Shown: positions 6,664 to 15,645, counted from the stretch's first letter. The stretch: 20,664 bases of DNA from Actinomycetes bacterium (GCA_021849435.1 JAJZSX010000006.1:1-20664), one strand, 5' to 3'. Notes: a model not told the origin generated them from the letters alone. Translations and numbers: made by a program.

Positions 6664-7196
6664 CGACCCGATCGCTGGCGCAGCAGGGAGACCATTTCCA
6701 GTGCCGTCAGCGCCGACTCGCGTCCCTTGTTGGTCTCGTCAGGCAGCGATCGCTCGAGCGCCTGCGCCACGGTGTTCGTCGTCAGCACCCCGAAGATCAC
6801 TGGCACTCCGGTGGTCAGCTGCACGTCCTGGACGCCACGGGCGCTTTCGCCCGCGACGACCTCGTAGTGACCGGTGTCCCCGCGAATCACGGCGCCGAGG
6901 GTTATGACCGCGTCAACCGGTGACGGCCCGTCGGCGAAGGCGAGGGCCATCATGGGAATTTCGTAGGCGCCGGGCACCCAGGCCAGGGTGATGTCCGAGC
7001 GCGAGACACCAGCCTCGTCGAGCGCGGCCAGAGCGCCGTCGATCAGCCGCGTCGTCACCCCACCGTTGAATCGCCCGGCCACGATCGCGATGCGCAAGCC
7101 TCGCCCGTCGTGGCTGCCTTCGAGGTAGCTGCCAACGGCGGCGCGGATTGCCTCGCCCTTGGCGGGGTCGAACTCGGTCTGGTCATTCGACGTCAT
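6660..7196 (-). CDS. ribH: 6,7-dimethyl-8-ribityllumazine synthase
   Basis: Condenses the ribitylaminopyrimidine (from RibD) with 3,4-dihydroxy-2-butanone 4-phosphate (from RibBA) to give the direct precursor of riboflavin. It has 178 residues, including a leader of about 30 residues before the core. The core shows IAIVAGRFNGGVTTRL, WVPGAYEIPMMAL, LGAVIRGDTGHYEVVAGES with the catalytic His, PVIFGVLTT, and ETNKGRESALTALEM. The ATG at 7196 lies 14 bases inside the end of ribBA. The TGA overlaps the start of the cold-shock-like gene. It is the third and last riboflavin gene of the cluster ribD-ribBA-ribH. Confidence 0.97.
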   Translation of the reverse strand: MTSNDQTEFDPAKGEAIRAAVGSYLEGSHDGRGLRIAIVAGRFNGGVTTRLIDGALAALDEAGVSRSDITLAWVPGAYEIPMMALAFADGPSPVDAVITLGAVIRGDTGHYEVVAGESARGVQDVQLTTGVPVIFGVLTTNTVAQALERSLPDETNKGRESALTALEMVSLLRQRSGR

Positions 7197-8403
7197 CGAG
7201 ACCTCCCAGGATGTGGCCCATGCGCTCGCGCTTGGTTCGCAGGTAGTCGATGTTGTACGGGGTCGGCGTACTCTCGATTGGCACCCGCTCGACGATGTTC
7301 AGGCCGAAGCCCTCCAGCCCCCCGTACTTGCTCGGGTTGTTGGTCATGAGCCGCATCGAGGTCACCCCGAGGTCCACGAGGATCTGGGCGCCGATGCCGT
7401 ACTCGCGCGAGTCGACCGGCAAGCCCAGTTCGAGGTTGGCGTCCACGGTGTCGTGACCGTTCTCCTGGAGCGCGTAGGCGCGGATCTTGTGACCAAGGCC
7501 GATCCCGCGTCCCTCGTGGCCGCGCAGGTAGACCACGACGCCGGCACCCTCGGCGGCGATCTTCATCATGGCCGCCTGCAGCTGGGGACCGCAGTCACAG
7601 CGCAGCGAACCGAGCACGTCACCCGTCAGGCACTCCGAGTGCACCCGCACGAGCACGTTCGGCGTCGACTCGATGTCGCCGTAGACCAGGGCCAGGTGCT
7701 GCTCGCTGTCGAGGATCGACTCGAACACCACCGCTTGGAAGTTGCCGAACTCCGTGGGCAGCGCCGCCTCGGCGATCCGCTTCACCAACTTCTCGTGGTG
7801 GCGCCGATAGCGGATGAGGTCGGCGATCGACACGATCGGCAGGTTGTGACGCGCGGCGAACGCCTCGAGCTCGGGGAGGCGGGCCATGTCGGACTTGTCG
7901 GCACTCACGATCTCGCACAGCACGCCCGAGGGCGCCTTGCCCGCCAGCCGACAGAGGTCAACGGTCGCCTCAGTGTGCCCGGCACGCTTGAGCACTCCAC
8001 CGGGTCGGTAGCGCAGCGGAAAGATGTGTCCGGGGCGGTTCAGATCGGTCGGGCGCGTGTCGGGATCGATGAGCGCGCGCACCGTGGCGGCGCGGTCGTG
8101 CGCCGAGATGCCGGTCGTCGTGCCGTGTCGGTAGTCCACGGTCACGGTGAAGGCCGTGCGCTGGGCCTCGGTGTTCGCCACGACCATCAGGGGCAGGTCG
8201 AGCTCGTCGGCCCGGGCCGACTCCAGCGGAACGCAGAAGACCCCCGACGTGTACTCGAGGTAGAAGGCCATGGACTCGGCCGTCACGTCCTCGGCGGCCA
8301 TGATCAGGTCGCCTTCGTTCTCGCGGTCCTCGTCGTCGACGACCACGACCATTCCGCCGTCGCGAATTGCGCGGACTGCCTCTTCAATCGTCGATAACGC
8401 CAC
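7183..8403 (-). CDS. ribBA: Bifunctional 3,4-DHBP synthase / GTP cyclohydrolase II
   Basis: Fusion enzyme supplying both riboflavin precursors. The N-terminal RibB half makes 3,4-dihydroxy-2-butanone 4-phosphate from ribulose 5-phosphate, and the C-terminal RibA half opens GTP. It has 406 residues. The RibB signature VVDDEDRENEGDLIMAA is at 21-37 and HGTTTGISAHDRA at 93-105. The RibA zinc site HSECLTGDVLGSLRCDCG is at 255-272, with the three Cys present, followed by YLRGHEGRGIGL at 292-303 and RLMTNNPSKYGGLEGFGL near 351-368. The GTG at 8403 is chosen because it overlaps the ribD stop (TAGTG) and follows GGAGG at a good distance. The open frame extends further upstream only as a shadow inside ribD. 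The neighbouring rpe product uses the same ribulose 5-phosphate pool. Confidence 0.97.
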   Translation of the reverse strand: MALSTIEEAVRAIRDGGMVVVVDDEDRENEGDLIMAAEDVTAESMAFYLEYTSGVFCVPLESARADELDLPLMVVANTEAQRTAFTVTVDYRHGTTTGISAHDRAATVRALIDPDTRPTDLNRPGHIFPLRYRPGGVLKRAGHTEATVDLCRLAGKAPSGVLCEIVSADKSDMARLPELEAFAARHNLPIVSIADLIRYRRHHEKLVKRIAEAALPTEFGNFQAVVFESILDSEQHLALVYGDIESTPNVLVRVHSECLTGDVLGSLRCDCGPQLQAAMMKIAAEGAGVVVYLRGHEGRGIGLGHKIRAYALQENGHDTVDANLELGLPVDSREYGIGAQILVDLGVTSMRLMTNNPSKYGGLEGFGLNIVERVPIESTPTPYNIDYLRTKRERMGHILGGLDDVE

Positions 8404-9386
8404 TAGACCTCCAATTCGATACGAACATCTTCGCCGACCGTTCGCACATCCACCAATCGGCCGCGCCGCAGGTCGCCGATCGTCGACGTCGTCAGGTCGA
8501 CGAGGGCACCGACGGTGCCCGTCGCGCCCGCGAGCGCCGGCGCCACGTACCAGACGATCCGGTTGACGAGACCCGCGGCCACGAAGGCGCTCGCGGTCTT
8601 GGGCCCGCCTTCCACCAACGCCTGGAGCACGCCACTCGCGCCGAGCTCGTCGAGTACCGCGCCGACGTCGCCCGAACGCTCCCAGCACGGTCGGACCTTG
8701 GCGTGCTCTGGCGCACGACCAAGCACGACGCGCAGCGGCTCGAGCACCACGTCCTCGAGGCGTGCCGTGAGACGCGGATCGTCACGGCGCACGGTTCCCG
8801 CGCCGACGATGATCGCCTGGCTGCGCGCACGCAGCACGTGGGCGTCTCGGCGCGCGGCCTCCCCGGTAATCCACTGACTGGACCCGTCCGGCATGGCGAC
8901 GACGCCGTCCAGGGTTGCGGCGACCTTCATGACCACGTACGGCCGCCCGGTCTCGCGGTGCCAGAGGTAGGCCGCGAGCTGCTCGCGCACCGCTGCCTCG
9001 CCCACGCCGACTGTCACCTCGATACCCGCGTCACGCAGAGCGGCGACGCCCGATCCCGACACGCGTGGATCGGGATCGAGGGTGCCGACCACCACCGACG
9101 CCACCCCGGCCGCGACGATCGCCTCGGTGCACGGGCCCGTTCGACCCGTGTGGCTGCACGGCTCGAGGGTGACCACGAGGGTGGCGCCAGCGGCCGACGT
9201 ACCGGCGTTTCGCAGCGCCACCACCTCGGCGTGGGCGTCCCCGGGAACCTGCGTATGGCCGATGCCAACGATGCCGCCCCGGCGATCGACGACCAGCGCG
9301 CCGACCCAAGGGTTGGGCGGGGCGTGGTAGCGGGCCTTCTCGCCCTCGGCCACGGCGCGAGCCATGAGGTCCTCGAGATCGATCAC
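8403..9386 (-). CDS. ribD: Bifunctional riboflavin deaminase/reductase
   Basis: Performs the second and third steps of the pyrimidine branch: deamination, then NADPH-dependent reduction of the ribosyl side chain. It has about 327 residues. The N-terminal deaminase domain shows PPNPWVGALVV, the zinc motif HAEVVAL and PCSHTGRTGPC. The C-terminal RibD reductase domain has GRPYVVMKVAATLDGVVA, SQWITGEAAR, DAHVLRARSQAIIVGAGTV, DDPRLTAR and LQALVEGGPKTASAF. The reductase is somewhat short: only about 40 residues lie between LRVVLG and VEGGP, where many homologues have 60 or more. The GTG at 9386 overlaps the rpe stop (GTGA); an ATG at 9365 is a possible later start. The gene runs straight into ribBA, with no ribE between them. 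Confidence 0.95.
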   Translation of the reverse strand: MIDLEDLMARAVAEGEKARYHAPPNPWVGALVVDRRGGIVGIGHTQVPGDAHAEVVALRNAGTSAAGATLVVTLEPCSHTGRTGPCTEAIVAAGVASVVVGTLDPDPRVSGSGVAALRDAGIEVTVGVGEAAVREQLAAYLWHRETGRPYVVMKVAATLDGVVAMPDGSSQWITGEAARRDAHVLRARSQAIIVGAGTVRRDDPRLTARLEDVVLEPLRVVLGRAPEHAKVRPCWERSGDVGAVLDELGASGVLQALVEGGPKTASAFVAAGLVNRIVWYVAPALAGATGTVGALVDLTTSTIGDLRRGRLVDVRTVGEDVRIELEV

Positions 9387-10066
9387 GCCGCCCCCGCCGC
9401 GAGTCGCAGCGCCCGGGCCGCCGCCAGGGGGTCGGGTTTGGCGAAGATGGCCGAGCCCGCGACGAGCACGTTCGCGCCGGCGCCAACCGCGACCGGGGCC
9501 GTGCGCTCGTCGATGCCACCGTCGACCTCCAGGTCGACCGCGAGGCCCTGACCGTCGATCTCGCCGCGCGCCTGGACGACCTTGTCCATGACCTCGCCGA
9601 TGAAGGACTGTCCGCCGAAGCCCGGGAACACCGTCATGAGCAGCAGCAGGTCGATCCCGCCGAGGAACGGGGCGACGGCCGAGAACGGCGTGTCCGGGTT
9701 GGCCGCCAGCCCCACCCGAAGTCCCACGGCGCGCGCCTCGGCGATCAACGCTCCCGTGTCGCCGATCTCGACGTGGATCGTGCACCCGTCCGCGCCGGCG
9801 GCCTTGAAGGCCTCGAAGTACCGGCCGGGCTCGGTCATCATGAGGTGGCAGTCAAAGAACCGGTCGCTGTAGCGACGAAGTGAGGCCACGACGGGCGGCC
9901 CGATCGAGACGTTGGGCACGAAGTGACCGTCCATGACGTCCACGTGCAACCAGTCCGTTTCGTCGTCAATGGCGCGAACCTGCGCAGCCAGCGATCCGAA
10001 GTCCGCCGCCAGGATCGACGGGGCGACACGAAGGCGGCCCGTCGGACCGGCGTCAATGGTGGTCAT
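9383..10066 (-). CDS. rpe: Ribulose-phosphate 3-epimerase
   Basis: Interconverts ribulose 5-phosphate and xylulose 5-phosphate in the pentose phosphate pathway, a metal-dependent TIM barrel in the cytoplasm. It has 227 residues. Signatures are VAPSILAADFGSLAAQV, WLHVDVMDGHFVPNVSIGP, FDCHLMM with its metal-binding His, MTVFPGFGGQSFI, and LEVDGGI with the second metal Asp. The ATG at 10066 is preferred over an upstream frame extension because it begins at the usual distance from the first beta strand and follows a G-rich binding site (CTGGGGGGC). It sits 23 bases after fmt and overlaps the ribD start. Its substrate is also the substrate of the RibB half of RibBA, which makes the linkage metabolically sensible. 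Confidence 0.97.
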   Translation of the reverse strand: MTTIDAGPTGRLRVAPSILAADFGSLAAQVRAIDDETDWLHVDVMDGHFVPNVSIGPPVVASLRRYSDRFFDCHLMMTEPGRYFEAFKAAGADGCTIHVEIGDTGALIAEARAVGLRVGLAANPDTPFSAVAPFLGGIDLLLLMTVFPGFGGQSFIGEVMDKVVQARGEIDGQGLAVDLEVDGGIDERTAPVAVGAGANVLVAGSAIFAKPDPLAAARALRLAAGAA

Positions 10067-10089
10067 GCCCCCCAGCCTAGAGAGCCCCG

Positions 10090-10968
10090 TCACCGCCACC
10101 GCACGATCTCGTCCGATCGAACCCGACCCCGCCACCAGTCAGCGGCCGGCATGGTGCGACCGCCCTCGGGACGCAGGGCGTCGAGCACGAGTGCGCCACC
10201 CTGGACGCCGAGCAGGATCTCGCCATCCTGGCGGCAGAGGGTCCCCGGGGCGGTCGCGGCGTCAACGGACAGCGCGTGGGCCTCGATCAGCCGGATCCGC
10301 TGGTCATCGACGAGCAGCCACGAACGCTCCAGTCGCACGATCCGAAGGTTCTCGTCGACCGAGCGCGCGGGGTCGAGATGGAAGGTCTCAGCGTCGAACT
10401 TCGTCGCGTAGGTCACCTCGCCCGACTGCGCGACGGGGTGGTCGAGCAGCGCGGAGTCGCCGAGCACCTCGAGCAGCGCCTGCGCGCCGAGTCGAGCCAG
10501 ACGCTCGAGCAATACCCCGAGCGTCGCGTCGGCGATCTCGATGCGTCGCTCGAGGTGCACGGGGCCCGTGTCGAGGCCCTCGTCGAGCGTCATGATCGAC
10601 ACACCAGTCTCGCGGTCGCCGGCGAGGATCGCGCGCTCGACCGGCGCGGCGCCACGCCAGCGCGGCAGCAGCGAGAAGTGGACGTTGAGCATCGGGACCC
10701 GCTCGAGGACCGCGGCGGGGATCATCGCGCCATAGGCCACGACGACGCCGCGATCGACGTCGTAGGCCGCCAGGTCGGCAATCCGGTGGATCACCGGAAT
10801 GCCCCGCGACACCGCTTCAGCCTTCACCGGGCTCGGGGTCTGCCCCGACCCTCGACTCCGACGCCGGTCCGGTCGCGTTACGACGACCGCGACGTCGTAG
10901 CCCGCGTCACAGAGCGCCCCGAGTGACGCCACCGCCGGCGCCGGTGTTCCGAAGAAGGCCAGGCGCAT
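10090..10968 (-). CDS. fmt: Methionyl-tRNA formyltransferase
   Basis: Transfers a formyl group from 10-formyl-THF to initiator Met-tRNA, which IF-2 and the initiation machinery require. It has 292 residues. The N-terminal hydrolase domain starts RLAFFGTPAPAVASL and carries the folate/catalytic motif NVHFSLLPRWRGAAPVERAI (the usual HPSLLP has F in place of P) and the DTGP loop in DEGLDTGPVHL. The C-terminal OB-like domain begins near residue 200 (TYATKFDAETFHLD). The ATG at 10968 directly follows the def TAG (TAGATG), so it is coupled to deformylase: both ends of the formyl cycle are co-expressed. rsmB, often found between fmt and rpe, is absent. Confidence 0.96.
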   Translation of the reverse strand: MRLAFFGTPAPAVASLGALCDAGYDVAVVVTRPDRRRSRGSGQTPSPVKAEAVSRGIPVIHRIADLAAYDVDRGVVVAYGAMIPAAVLERVPMLNVHFSLLPRWRGAAPVERAILAGDRETGVSIMTLDEGLDTGPVHLERRIEIADATLGVLLERLARLGAQALLEVLGDSALLDHPVAQSGEVTYATKFDAETFHLDPARSVDENLRIVRLERSWLLVDDQRIRLIEAHALSVDAATAPGTLCRQDGEILLGVQGGALVLDALRPEGGRTMPAADWWRGRVRSDEIVRWR

Positions 10969-11499
10969 CTACTCGCCGAGCAGCTGACCGAGTCCGTCGA
11001 CGTCGCGTCCGAGCGTGAGGCGCCGATGGCGCAGCAGCTTCTTCGCCTCGCGTCGCTGGTCCTCGTCCAGGCGCTCGACCAGGAGGACCCCTTCGAGGTG
11101 GTCCATCTCGTGCTGGAAGATCCGGCCCTCGTACTCGTCGGTCTCAATGTCGATCTCGTTGCCGTCGAGGTCGTAGCCCCGCAGGTGCACGGCGTTGGGA
11201 CGCGTGATCTCCCAGCTGAGCCCCGGTACGGAAAGGCAACCCTCCTCGAAGGTCCACTCGCCGTCGGTCTCGACGATGACGGGATTCACCACCACGACGG
11301 GTCCGTCGCCCTGGTCGTAGACGAAGAGCCGCTTCTGCACGCCGATCTGGTTGGCGGCGAGGCCCGCGCCGGGCGCCTCGTACATGGTCTCGATCATGAC
11401 CTCGGCCAGCGCGGCGATCCGGCCGTTGATGTCCTCCACGGGCGTGGTGACCTGGGTCAGCACCGGGTCACCGTACACGCGGATGGGCAGTGTATTCAC
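10969..11499 (-). CDS. def: Peptide deformylase
   Basis: Iron or zinc metallopeptidase that removes the formyl group from nascent N-terminal Met. It has 176 residues. All three family motifs are intact: GAGLAANQIGV, EEGCLSVPG with the metal-binding Cys, and QHEMDHLEGVLL with the two metal-binding His and catalytic Glu. The N-terminus is NTLPIRVYGDPVL. The start is the GTG at 11499; no better start lies upstream. It lies 17 bases after priA and touches fmt. The def-fmt order directly after priA is common in bacteria. Confidence 0.97.
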   Translation of the reverse strand: MNTLPIRVYGDPVLTQVTTPVEDINGRIAALAEVMIETMYEAPGAGLAANQIGVQKRLFVYDQGDGPVVVVNPVIVETDGEWTFEEGCLSVPGLSWEITRPNAVHLRGYDLDGNEIDIETDEYEGRIFQHEMDHLEGVLLVERLDEDQRREAKKLLRHRRLTLGRDVDGLGQLLGE

Positions 11500-11516
11500 G
11501 GCCCCAGGCTACCGGC

Positions 11517-13220
11517 TCAGTCGACGGCGATACGCAGGGAGGTCGGGCGATTCGGTGCCCGAAGCGCCTCGAGCAACGTGGCGAGGTCTCGCGCGCGCAC
11601 CGACACGTCCGACGCACCCTCGCTGACGCGCACTCGCGCGCGATCGAGTGTCTCGGCGAACGCGGCCGCCCCGTCGCCACGCAGTGACGCCGCCGCGCCG
11701 AAGGGCGCGAGTTCGAGGAGGCGCGCCGTCTCGAGCTCGTCGGCCAGCAGCTGGTCGAAGGAGCCCTCGGCGACGGCTCGAATCACCGGGTCATCGCCGC
11801 GGCGCGTCTGGACGATCACCTGTCCGCGACCCTCGCGACGCGAGCCGACGAGCCGGCCGGCGCGACCCAGCACGCTCACCGCCTGGCGTCGAGCCGACTC
11901 GCGTGGCGCGAGCAGGTACTGGTCAAAGTCATCAATGACGACCAGCGGGGCCCGCCGCACGCGCTGGAAGACGGCCTCGGTACCGACCACGACCCGCGCC
12001 AGCGCACCGTCGGGCGCGTCGGCCGCGGTCACGACGCTCACCGGTTGACCGATCTGGGCCTCGAGATCGCGCTGGGTGGTGCTCACGCCCTGACGCAGCC
12101 GCCGCACCCGCGTCGATCCACAGGACCGGCAAAACCGCTCGCGCGGCTGGTGGGCGTTGGCACAGGCGACGCCCTCGGGCACCTCCTGCTCGGCCTGCGT
12201 GCAGACGGCACAGCGATAGAGCTCGTGGCACTGCGCGCACGCGAGTAGCCGACCTCGTCCCAGGCGCTGGTGCACGATGACCGCGGCCACCGGTTCGCTC
12301 TGAGCGAGCGCGCGGTGCACGGCGTCGAGCGTCTCGCGGGCGAGCACGCCGTCGTGCGGGTCACCGCCTCGACGATCGACGACCGTCAATCGCGGCCACC
12401 CGCCATCGACGCCCGCGTCGCGCCGAAAGCCACCGAACATGAACCGCGGTTCCGGGAACATCGACGTGGCCCAGAGCGGCGCTCCCTCGCGCCGGCACCG
12501 TTCCGCGAGCACATCGAAGGCGTGCCAGGTGGGAACCGCGTCGGACCGGAGCGACTCGTCTTCGAGGTCCAAGACCACCGCGCCCGCCACGTGGGCGACT
12601 GGCGCCATCGCGGCGCCGCGGGCTCCCACGACGATCGGCCACCCGGCGCGCATTCGCTCCCACTGATCGGCGCCGGCGACGTCACAGCCTCGCTGTTCGA
12701 GGCGCCCGCGCAGCCGGCGCGCCCACGAGTCCGTCGGGGCAACGACGATCAGACTGCCGGGCGCCAAACGCGTCGCGCGATAGGCCGCGAGCACCAGCCC
12801 GAGCGGATCGGTCGTTGGCGCGAGTTGGATCACGCCCGGCTCGTAGTCGACGAGTTGGCCGCTAATGGAGGCGAGCAGCGGCTTCGCCACCGGTGGCGTG
12901 GGCAGCGACGTCACCAGGCGGGTCGGCGACGCCGACACGAGCAGACGCGCCAAGGGCGCGAGCCAGCGGTCGCTCGCCCACGAGAGGAACCCGAGCATCT
13001 CGGCCGGCGGGCCGTAGCCCAACCACTTGCCAATCGGCTTGAGCTCGGGGGTGGGCGTCGCCTCGTCGAGCACCCAGGCTCGCACGCTGCGGTGATTGAA
13101 ATCGACGCGCACGCGGTCGCCCAGGCCGAGCGAGGCGATGCGCTCTGGTACCAGGTAGTCAAAGGGGCGATCAACGGCGGCGACCTCGGTCACCACGCGA
13201 ACCGCCCGCGGCTGGGCCAC
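11517..13220 (-). CDS. priA: PriA-like primosomal protein N', helicase motifs degenerate
   Basis: Primosomal protein N', which recognises stalled forks and helps reload the replisome. It has 567 residues. The N-terminal DNA-binding domain is recognisable (VVTEVAAVDRPFDYLVPE, then LGLGDRVRVDF), as are the Cys region (CAQC 328-331, CAVC 337-340, CANAH 353-357, CRSC 364-367) and the C-terminal remnant (VVGTEAVFQRV, LGRAGRLVGS, QVIVQTRRGDDPVI). The helicase motifs are not intact: no Walker A GxGKT precedes LIVVAPTDSW at 157-166, and the DEEH box is replaced by LDLEDES at 217-223. Actinobacterial PriA homologues without detectable helicase motifs are known. The GTG at 13220 overlaps the metK TAG (TAGTG), and [13 protein letters not shown] is the natural N-terminus; the longer open frame upstream lies within metK. 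The role is inferred; ATP-driven unwinding is unlikely. Confidence 0.9.
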   Translation of the reverse strand: MAQPRAVRVVTEVAAVDRPFDYLVPERIASLGLGDRVRVDFNHRSVRAWVLDEATPTPELKPIGKWLGYGPPAEMLGFLSWASDRWLAPLARLLVSASPTRLVTSLPTPPVAKPLLASISGQLVDYEPGVIQLAPTTDPLGLVLAAYRATRLAPGSLIVVAPTDSWARRLRGRLEQRGCDVAGADQWERMRAGWPIVVGARGAAMAPVAHVAGAVVLDLEDESLRSDAVPTWHAFDVLAERCRREGAPLWATSMFPEPRFMFGGFRRDAGVDGGWPRLTVVDRRGGDPHDGVLARETLDAVHRALAQSEPVAAVIVHQRLGRGRLLACAQCHELYRCAVCTQAEQEVPEGVACANAHQPRERFCRSCGSTRVRRLRQGVSTTQRDLEAQIGQPVSVVTAADAPDGALARVVVGTEAVFQRVRRAPLVVIDDFDQYLLAPRESARRQAVSVLGRAGRLVGSRREGRGQVIVQTRRGDDPVIRAVAEGSFDQLLADELETARLLELAPFGAAASLRGDGAAAFAETLDRARVRVSEGASDVSVRARDLATLLEALRAPNRPTSLRIAVD

Positions 13221-14419
13221 TAGTTCAGCGACAGCTCCCGACGCAGGTCGTCGACCCGCGGCGTCTGTTCCCACGTGAAGCCTTGATCGCTTCGCCCGAA
13301 GTGCCCGTAGGCGGCCGTGCGCTGGTAGATCGGTCGACGAAGGTCCAGGTCGCGGATGATCGCGGCGGGACGCAGGTCGAAGATGGCGTCAACGGCCTTG
13401 GCGATCTTGGCCCGGTCGACGGTCTCGGTCCCGAAGGTCTCTACTAGTACCGAGACGGGACGGGCCACGCCGATGGCGTAGGCCACCTGCACCTCGCAAC
13501 GCTGCGCGGCGCCGGCGGCCACGACGTGCTTGGCGACCCAGCGTGCCGCGTACGCCGCGGACCGGTCGACCTTGGACGGGTCCTTGCCCGAGAAGGCACC
13601 ACCACCGTGGCGAGCCATCCCGCCGTAGGTGTCGACGATGATCTTGCGCCCCGTCAGGCCGGCGTCGGCGTGCGGACCGCCGAGGACGAACTTGCCCGAC
13701 GGGTTGACGATGACCCGCATCGAGCTGGTGTCGAGGTTGGACGGCAGGACCGGCTTGATCACGTGCTCGAGGACGTCGTGGCGGATCGTGGTCTGGGAGT
13801 CGTAGCCATCCTCGTGCTGGGTGGAAACGAGCACGGTGTCGACCGCGACCGGACGACCGTCTTCGAAGGCAATCGTGACCTGGGTCTTGCCGTCGGGACC
13901 GAGGTACGGGATCAGGCCGGATCGGCGTACCTGGGCCAAGCGCATCGAGAGCCGGTGCGCGAGCCAGACCGGCACGGGCATGAAGTCATCGTTGTCGTCA
14001 CAGGCGTAGCCGAACATCATGCCCTGGTCACCCGCGCCGAGCGCGTTCAACTGGTCCTCGCCGCCCGAGCCGCTTCGCAGCTCGAGGGCCGCGTCGACGC
14101 CGCCGGCGATGTCGGGGCTCTGCTTGTCCAAGGACACCAGGACCGCGCAGGTACGGCCGTCGAATCCCTTGCTACCGCTGTCGTAGCCGATGTCCAGGAT
14201 CGTCTTACGCGCAATGGCGTTGATGTCAACGACCGCGGTGGTCGTGATCTCGCCCGCGACCACGCACAGTCCCGTCGTGAGCAGTGTCTCGCAGGCCACC
14301 CGCGCGTGCGCGTCCTGGGTCAAGATGGCGTCCAAGACGCTGTCAGAGACCTGATCTGCGATCTTGTCGGGATGTCCTTCCGTCACCGACTCCGACGTGA
14401 AGAGGGTGCGATCGCTCAT
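13220..14419 (-). CDS. metK: S-adenosylmethionine synthetase
   Basis: Makes S-adenosylmethionine from methionine and ATP, the methyl donor for enzymes such as the SpoU methyltransferase in this window. It has 399 residues. Diagnostic motifs are [20 protein letters not shown] near the N-terminus, [12 protein letters not shown] (signature 1), [28 protein letters not shown] and [20 protein letters not shown] (signature 2). The end is [18 protein letters not shown] followed by a short tail. The ATG at 14419 overlaps the coaBC TGA (ATGA) and has AAGGAG five bases upstream. No SAM riboswitch precedes it; expression must come from upstream in the operon. Confidence 0.98.
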   Translation of the reverse strand: MSDRTLFTSESVTEGHPDKIADQVSDSVLDAILTQDAHARVACETLLTTGLCVVAGEITTTAVVDINAIARKTILDIGYDSGSKGFDGRTCAVLVSLDKQSPDIAGGVDAALELRSGSGGEDQLNALGAGDQGMMFGYACDDNDDFMPVPVWLAHRLSMRLAQVRRSGLIPYLGPDGKTQVTIAFEDGRPVAVDTVLVSTQHEDGYDSQTTIRHDVLEHVIKPVLPSNLDTSSMRVIVNPSGKFVLGGPHADAGLTGRKIIVDTYGGMARHGGGAFSGKDPSKVDRSAAYAARWVAKHVVAAGAAQRCEVQVAYAIGVARPVSVLVETFGTETVDRAKIAKAVDAIFDLRPAAIIRDLDLRRPIYQRTAAYGHFGRSDQGFTWEQTPRVDDLRRELSLN

Positions 14420-15645
14420 TGGTCTCCTTGCGGTAACAATGCAACCACCCTAGTCAACACCTCTAGCGCAACGTCCTCTTTTGTTCGCATCGACACCGTC
14501 ACCGGGTCGTGGTCGCGAAGCAGCAGCACCACTTCATTGGTCCTGGACTCGAAGCCCGCCCCGGGGGTCGTGACGTCGTTGACGACCAGCAGATCAGCAC
14601 CCTTGCGTTCGAACTTCGACTGCGCATTGGCGAGCACGTCGGTCGACTCCGCGGCGAAACCGACGATGACCTGGCCGTCGCGCCGAGCGCCGGTCAACTC
14701 CACCAGGATGTCTGGGGTGGCCACCAGTGACAGCTTGGGCGGACCCGCCGCCTTCTTGAGCTTGTTGGGTGCCGGCGCGACCGTGAAGTCCGCCACGGCC
14801 GCCGCCATCACGATGACGTCAGACTCGCTGGCCCGCGCGAGCACGCGATCGCGCAGCTCGGCCGCGGTCACGACGGGCACCACGTCGATTCGGCGTTGCA
14901 CGTCGAGGGCGAGCGGCCGGACGGTCGTTGTAACCAGGGTGACCGCGGCTCCCAGGCGTGCGGCGACCTCGGCGATGGCGTGACCCTGGCGGCCCGAGGA
15001 CCGGTTCGTGATCACCCGAACGGGATCGATCGGCTCACGCGTGCCACCCGCGGTGACCAGCACCCGCCGGCCCGTCAGCGGGCCACGGTACCCCTCGACG
15101 ATTCGCTGCACGAGCGCGACGATCGTCGCGGGATCGGCCAGTCGTCCGGCCCCCTCGTCACCGCCCGCGAGGTGGCCGCGCTCGGGCTCGAGCACGAGCA
15201 CCCCACGTCGACGCAGGGTCGCCAAGTTTTCCTGGACGACGGGCTGCTCCCACATCTCGGTGTGCATCGCCGGACACAGCAGCACGGGCGACGCACTCGC
15301 CATCAGGGTCGCAGTGAGCAGGTCGTCGGCGAGGCCGGCCGCGAAGCGCGCGATCAGGTGGGCGGTCGCGGGTGCGACGACGATGAGATCAGCCGACTGA
15401 CCGAGCTTGGTGTGGGGTATCGGCAGGTTCGGGTCATCGTACAGGCCGACGCGCGCCGGTTCGCTCGCGAGCGCGGTGAAAGTCAGCGGCGCCACGAAGC
15501 GCGTGGCGTCAGGAGTCAGGATCGGAGCGACGTGATAGCCGGCGTCGCGCAGGCGCCGGAGCACTTCGACGGCCTTGTAGGCCGCGATGCCGCCGGCGAC
15601 GCCCAGAACGATTCGAGGTGTCGGCTCAGGCGTCGCGGAGGGCAT
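14416..15645 (-). CDS. coaBC: Bifunctional phosphopantothenoylcysteine synthetase/decarboxylase
   Basis: Two consecutive steps of coenzyme A synthesis. The N-terminal FMN-dependent CoaC (about residues 1-180) shows [20 protein letters not shown], the active-site His region [27 protein letters not shown] and CPAMHTEMW. The C-terminal CoaB synthetase (about 190-409) shows [52 protein letters not shown] and VVNDVT. It has 409 residues, the normal size. The FMN cofactor links it to the riboflavin genes further down the same transcript. The ATG at 15645 lies 20 bases inside the end of rpoZ, and the TGA overlaps metK. Confidence 0.97.
   Translation of the reverse strand: MPSATPEPTPRIVLGVAGGIAAYKAVEVLRRLRDAGYHVAPILTPDATRFVAPLTFTALASEPARVGLYDDPNLPIPHTKLGQSADLIVVAPATAHLIARFAAGLADDLLTATLMASASPVLLCPAMHTEMWEQPVVQENLATLRRRGVLVLEPERGHLAGGDEGAGRLADPATIVALVQRIVEGYRGPLTGRRVLVTAGGTREPIDPVRVITNRSSGRQGHAIAEVAARLGAAVTLVTTTVRPLALDVQRRIDVVPVVTAAELRDRVLARASESDVIVMAAAVADFTVAPAPNKLKKAAGPPKLSLVATPDILVELTGARRDGQVIVGFAAESTDVLANAQSKFERKGADLLVVNDVTTPGAGFESRTNEVVLLLRDHDPVTVSMRTKEDVALEVLTRVVALLPQGDQ

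Noticed and set aside
7159..8397. A 412-codon open frame on the plus strand
   Set aside because: It is the exact antisense of ribBA, has a repetitive Arg/Val/His composition typical of GC-rich shadow frames, and shows no recognisable domain.
8367..9551. A 394-codon plus-strand open frame
   Set aside because: It is the antisense shadow of ribD and the end of rpe, whose catalytic motifs are intact.
14420..14460. SAM riboswitch or other leader before metK
   Set aside because: metK begins four bases inside coaBC, leaving no untranslated leader.
13526..14983. A 485-codon plus-strand open frame
   Set aside because: It is antisense to metK and coaBC, both of which have complete family motifs. Composition shifts midway, as expected of a shadow.
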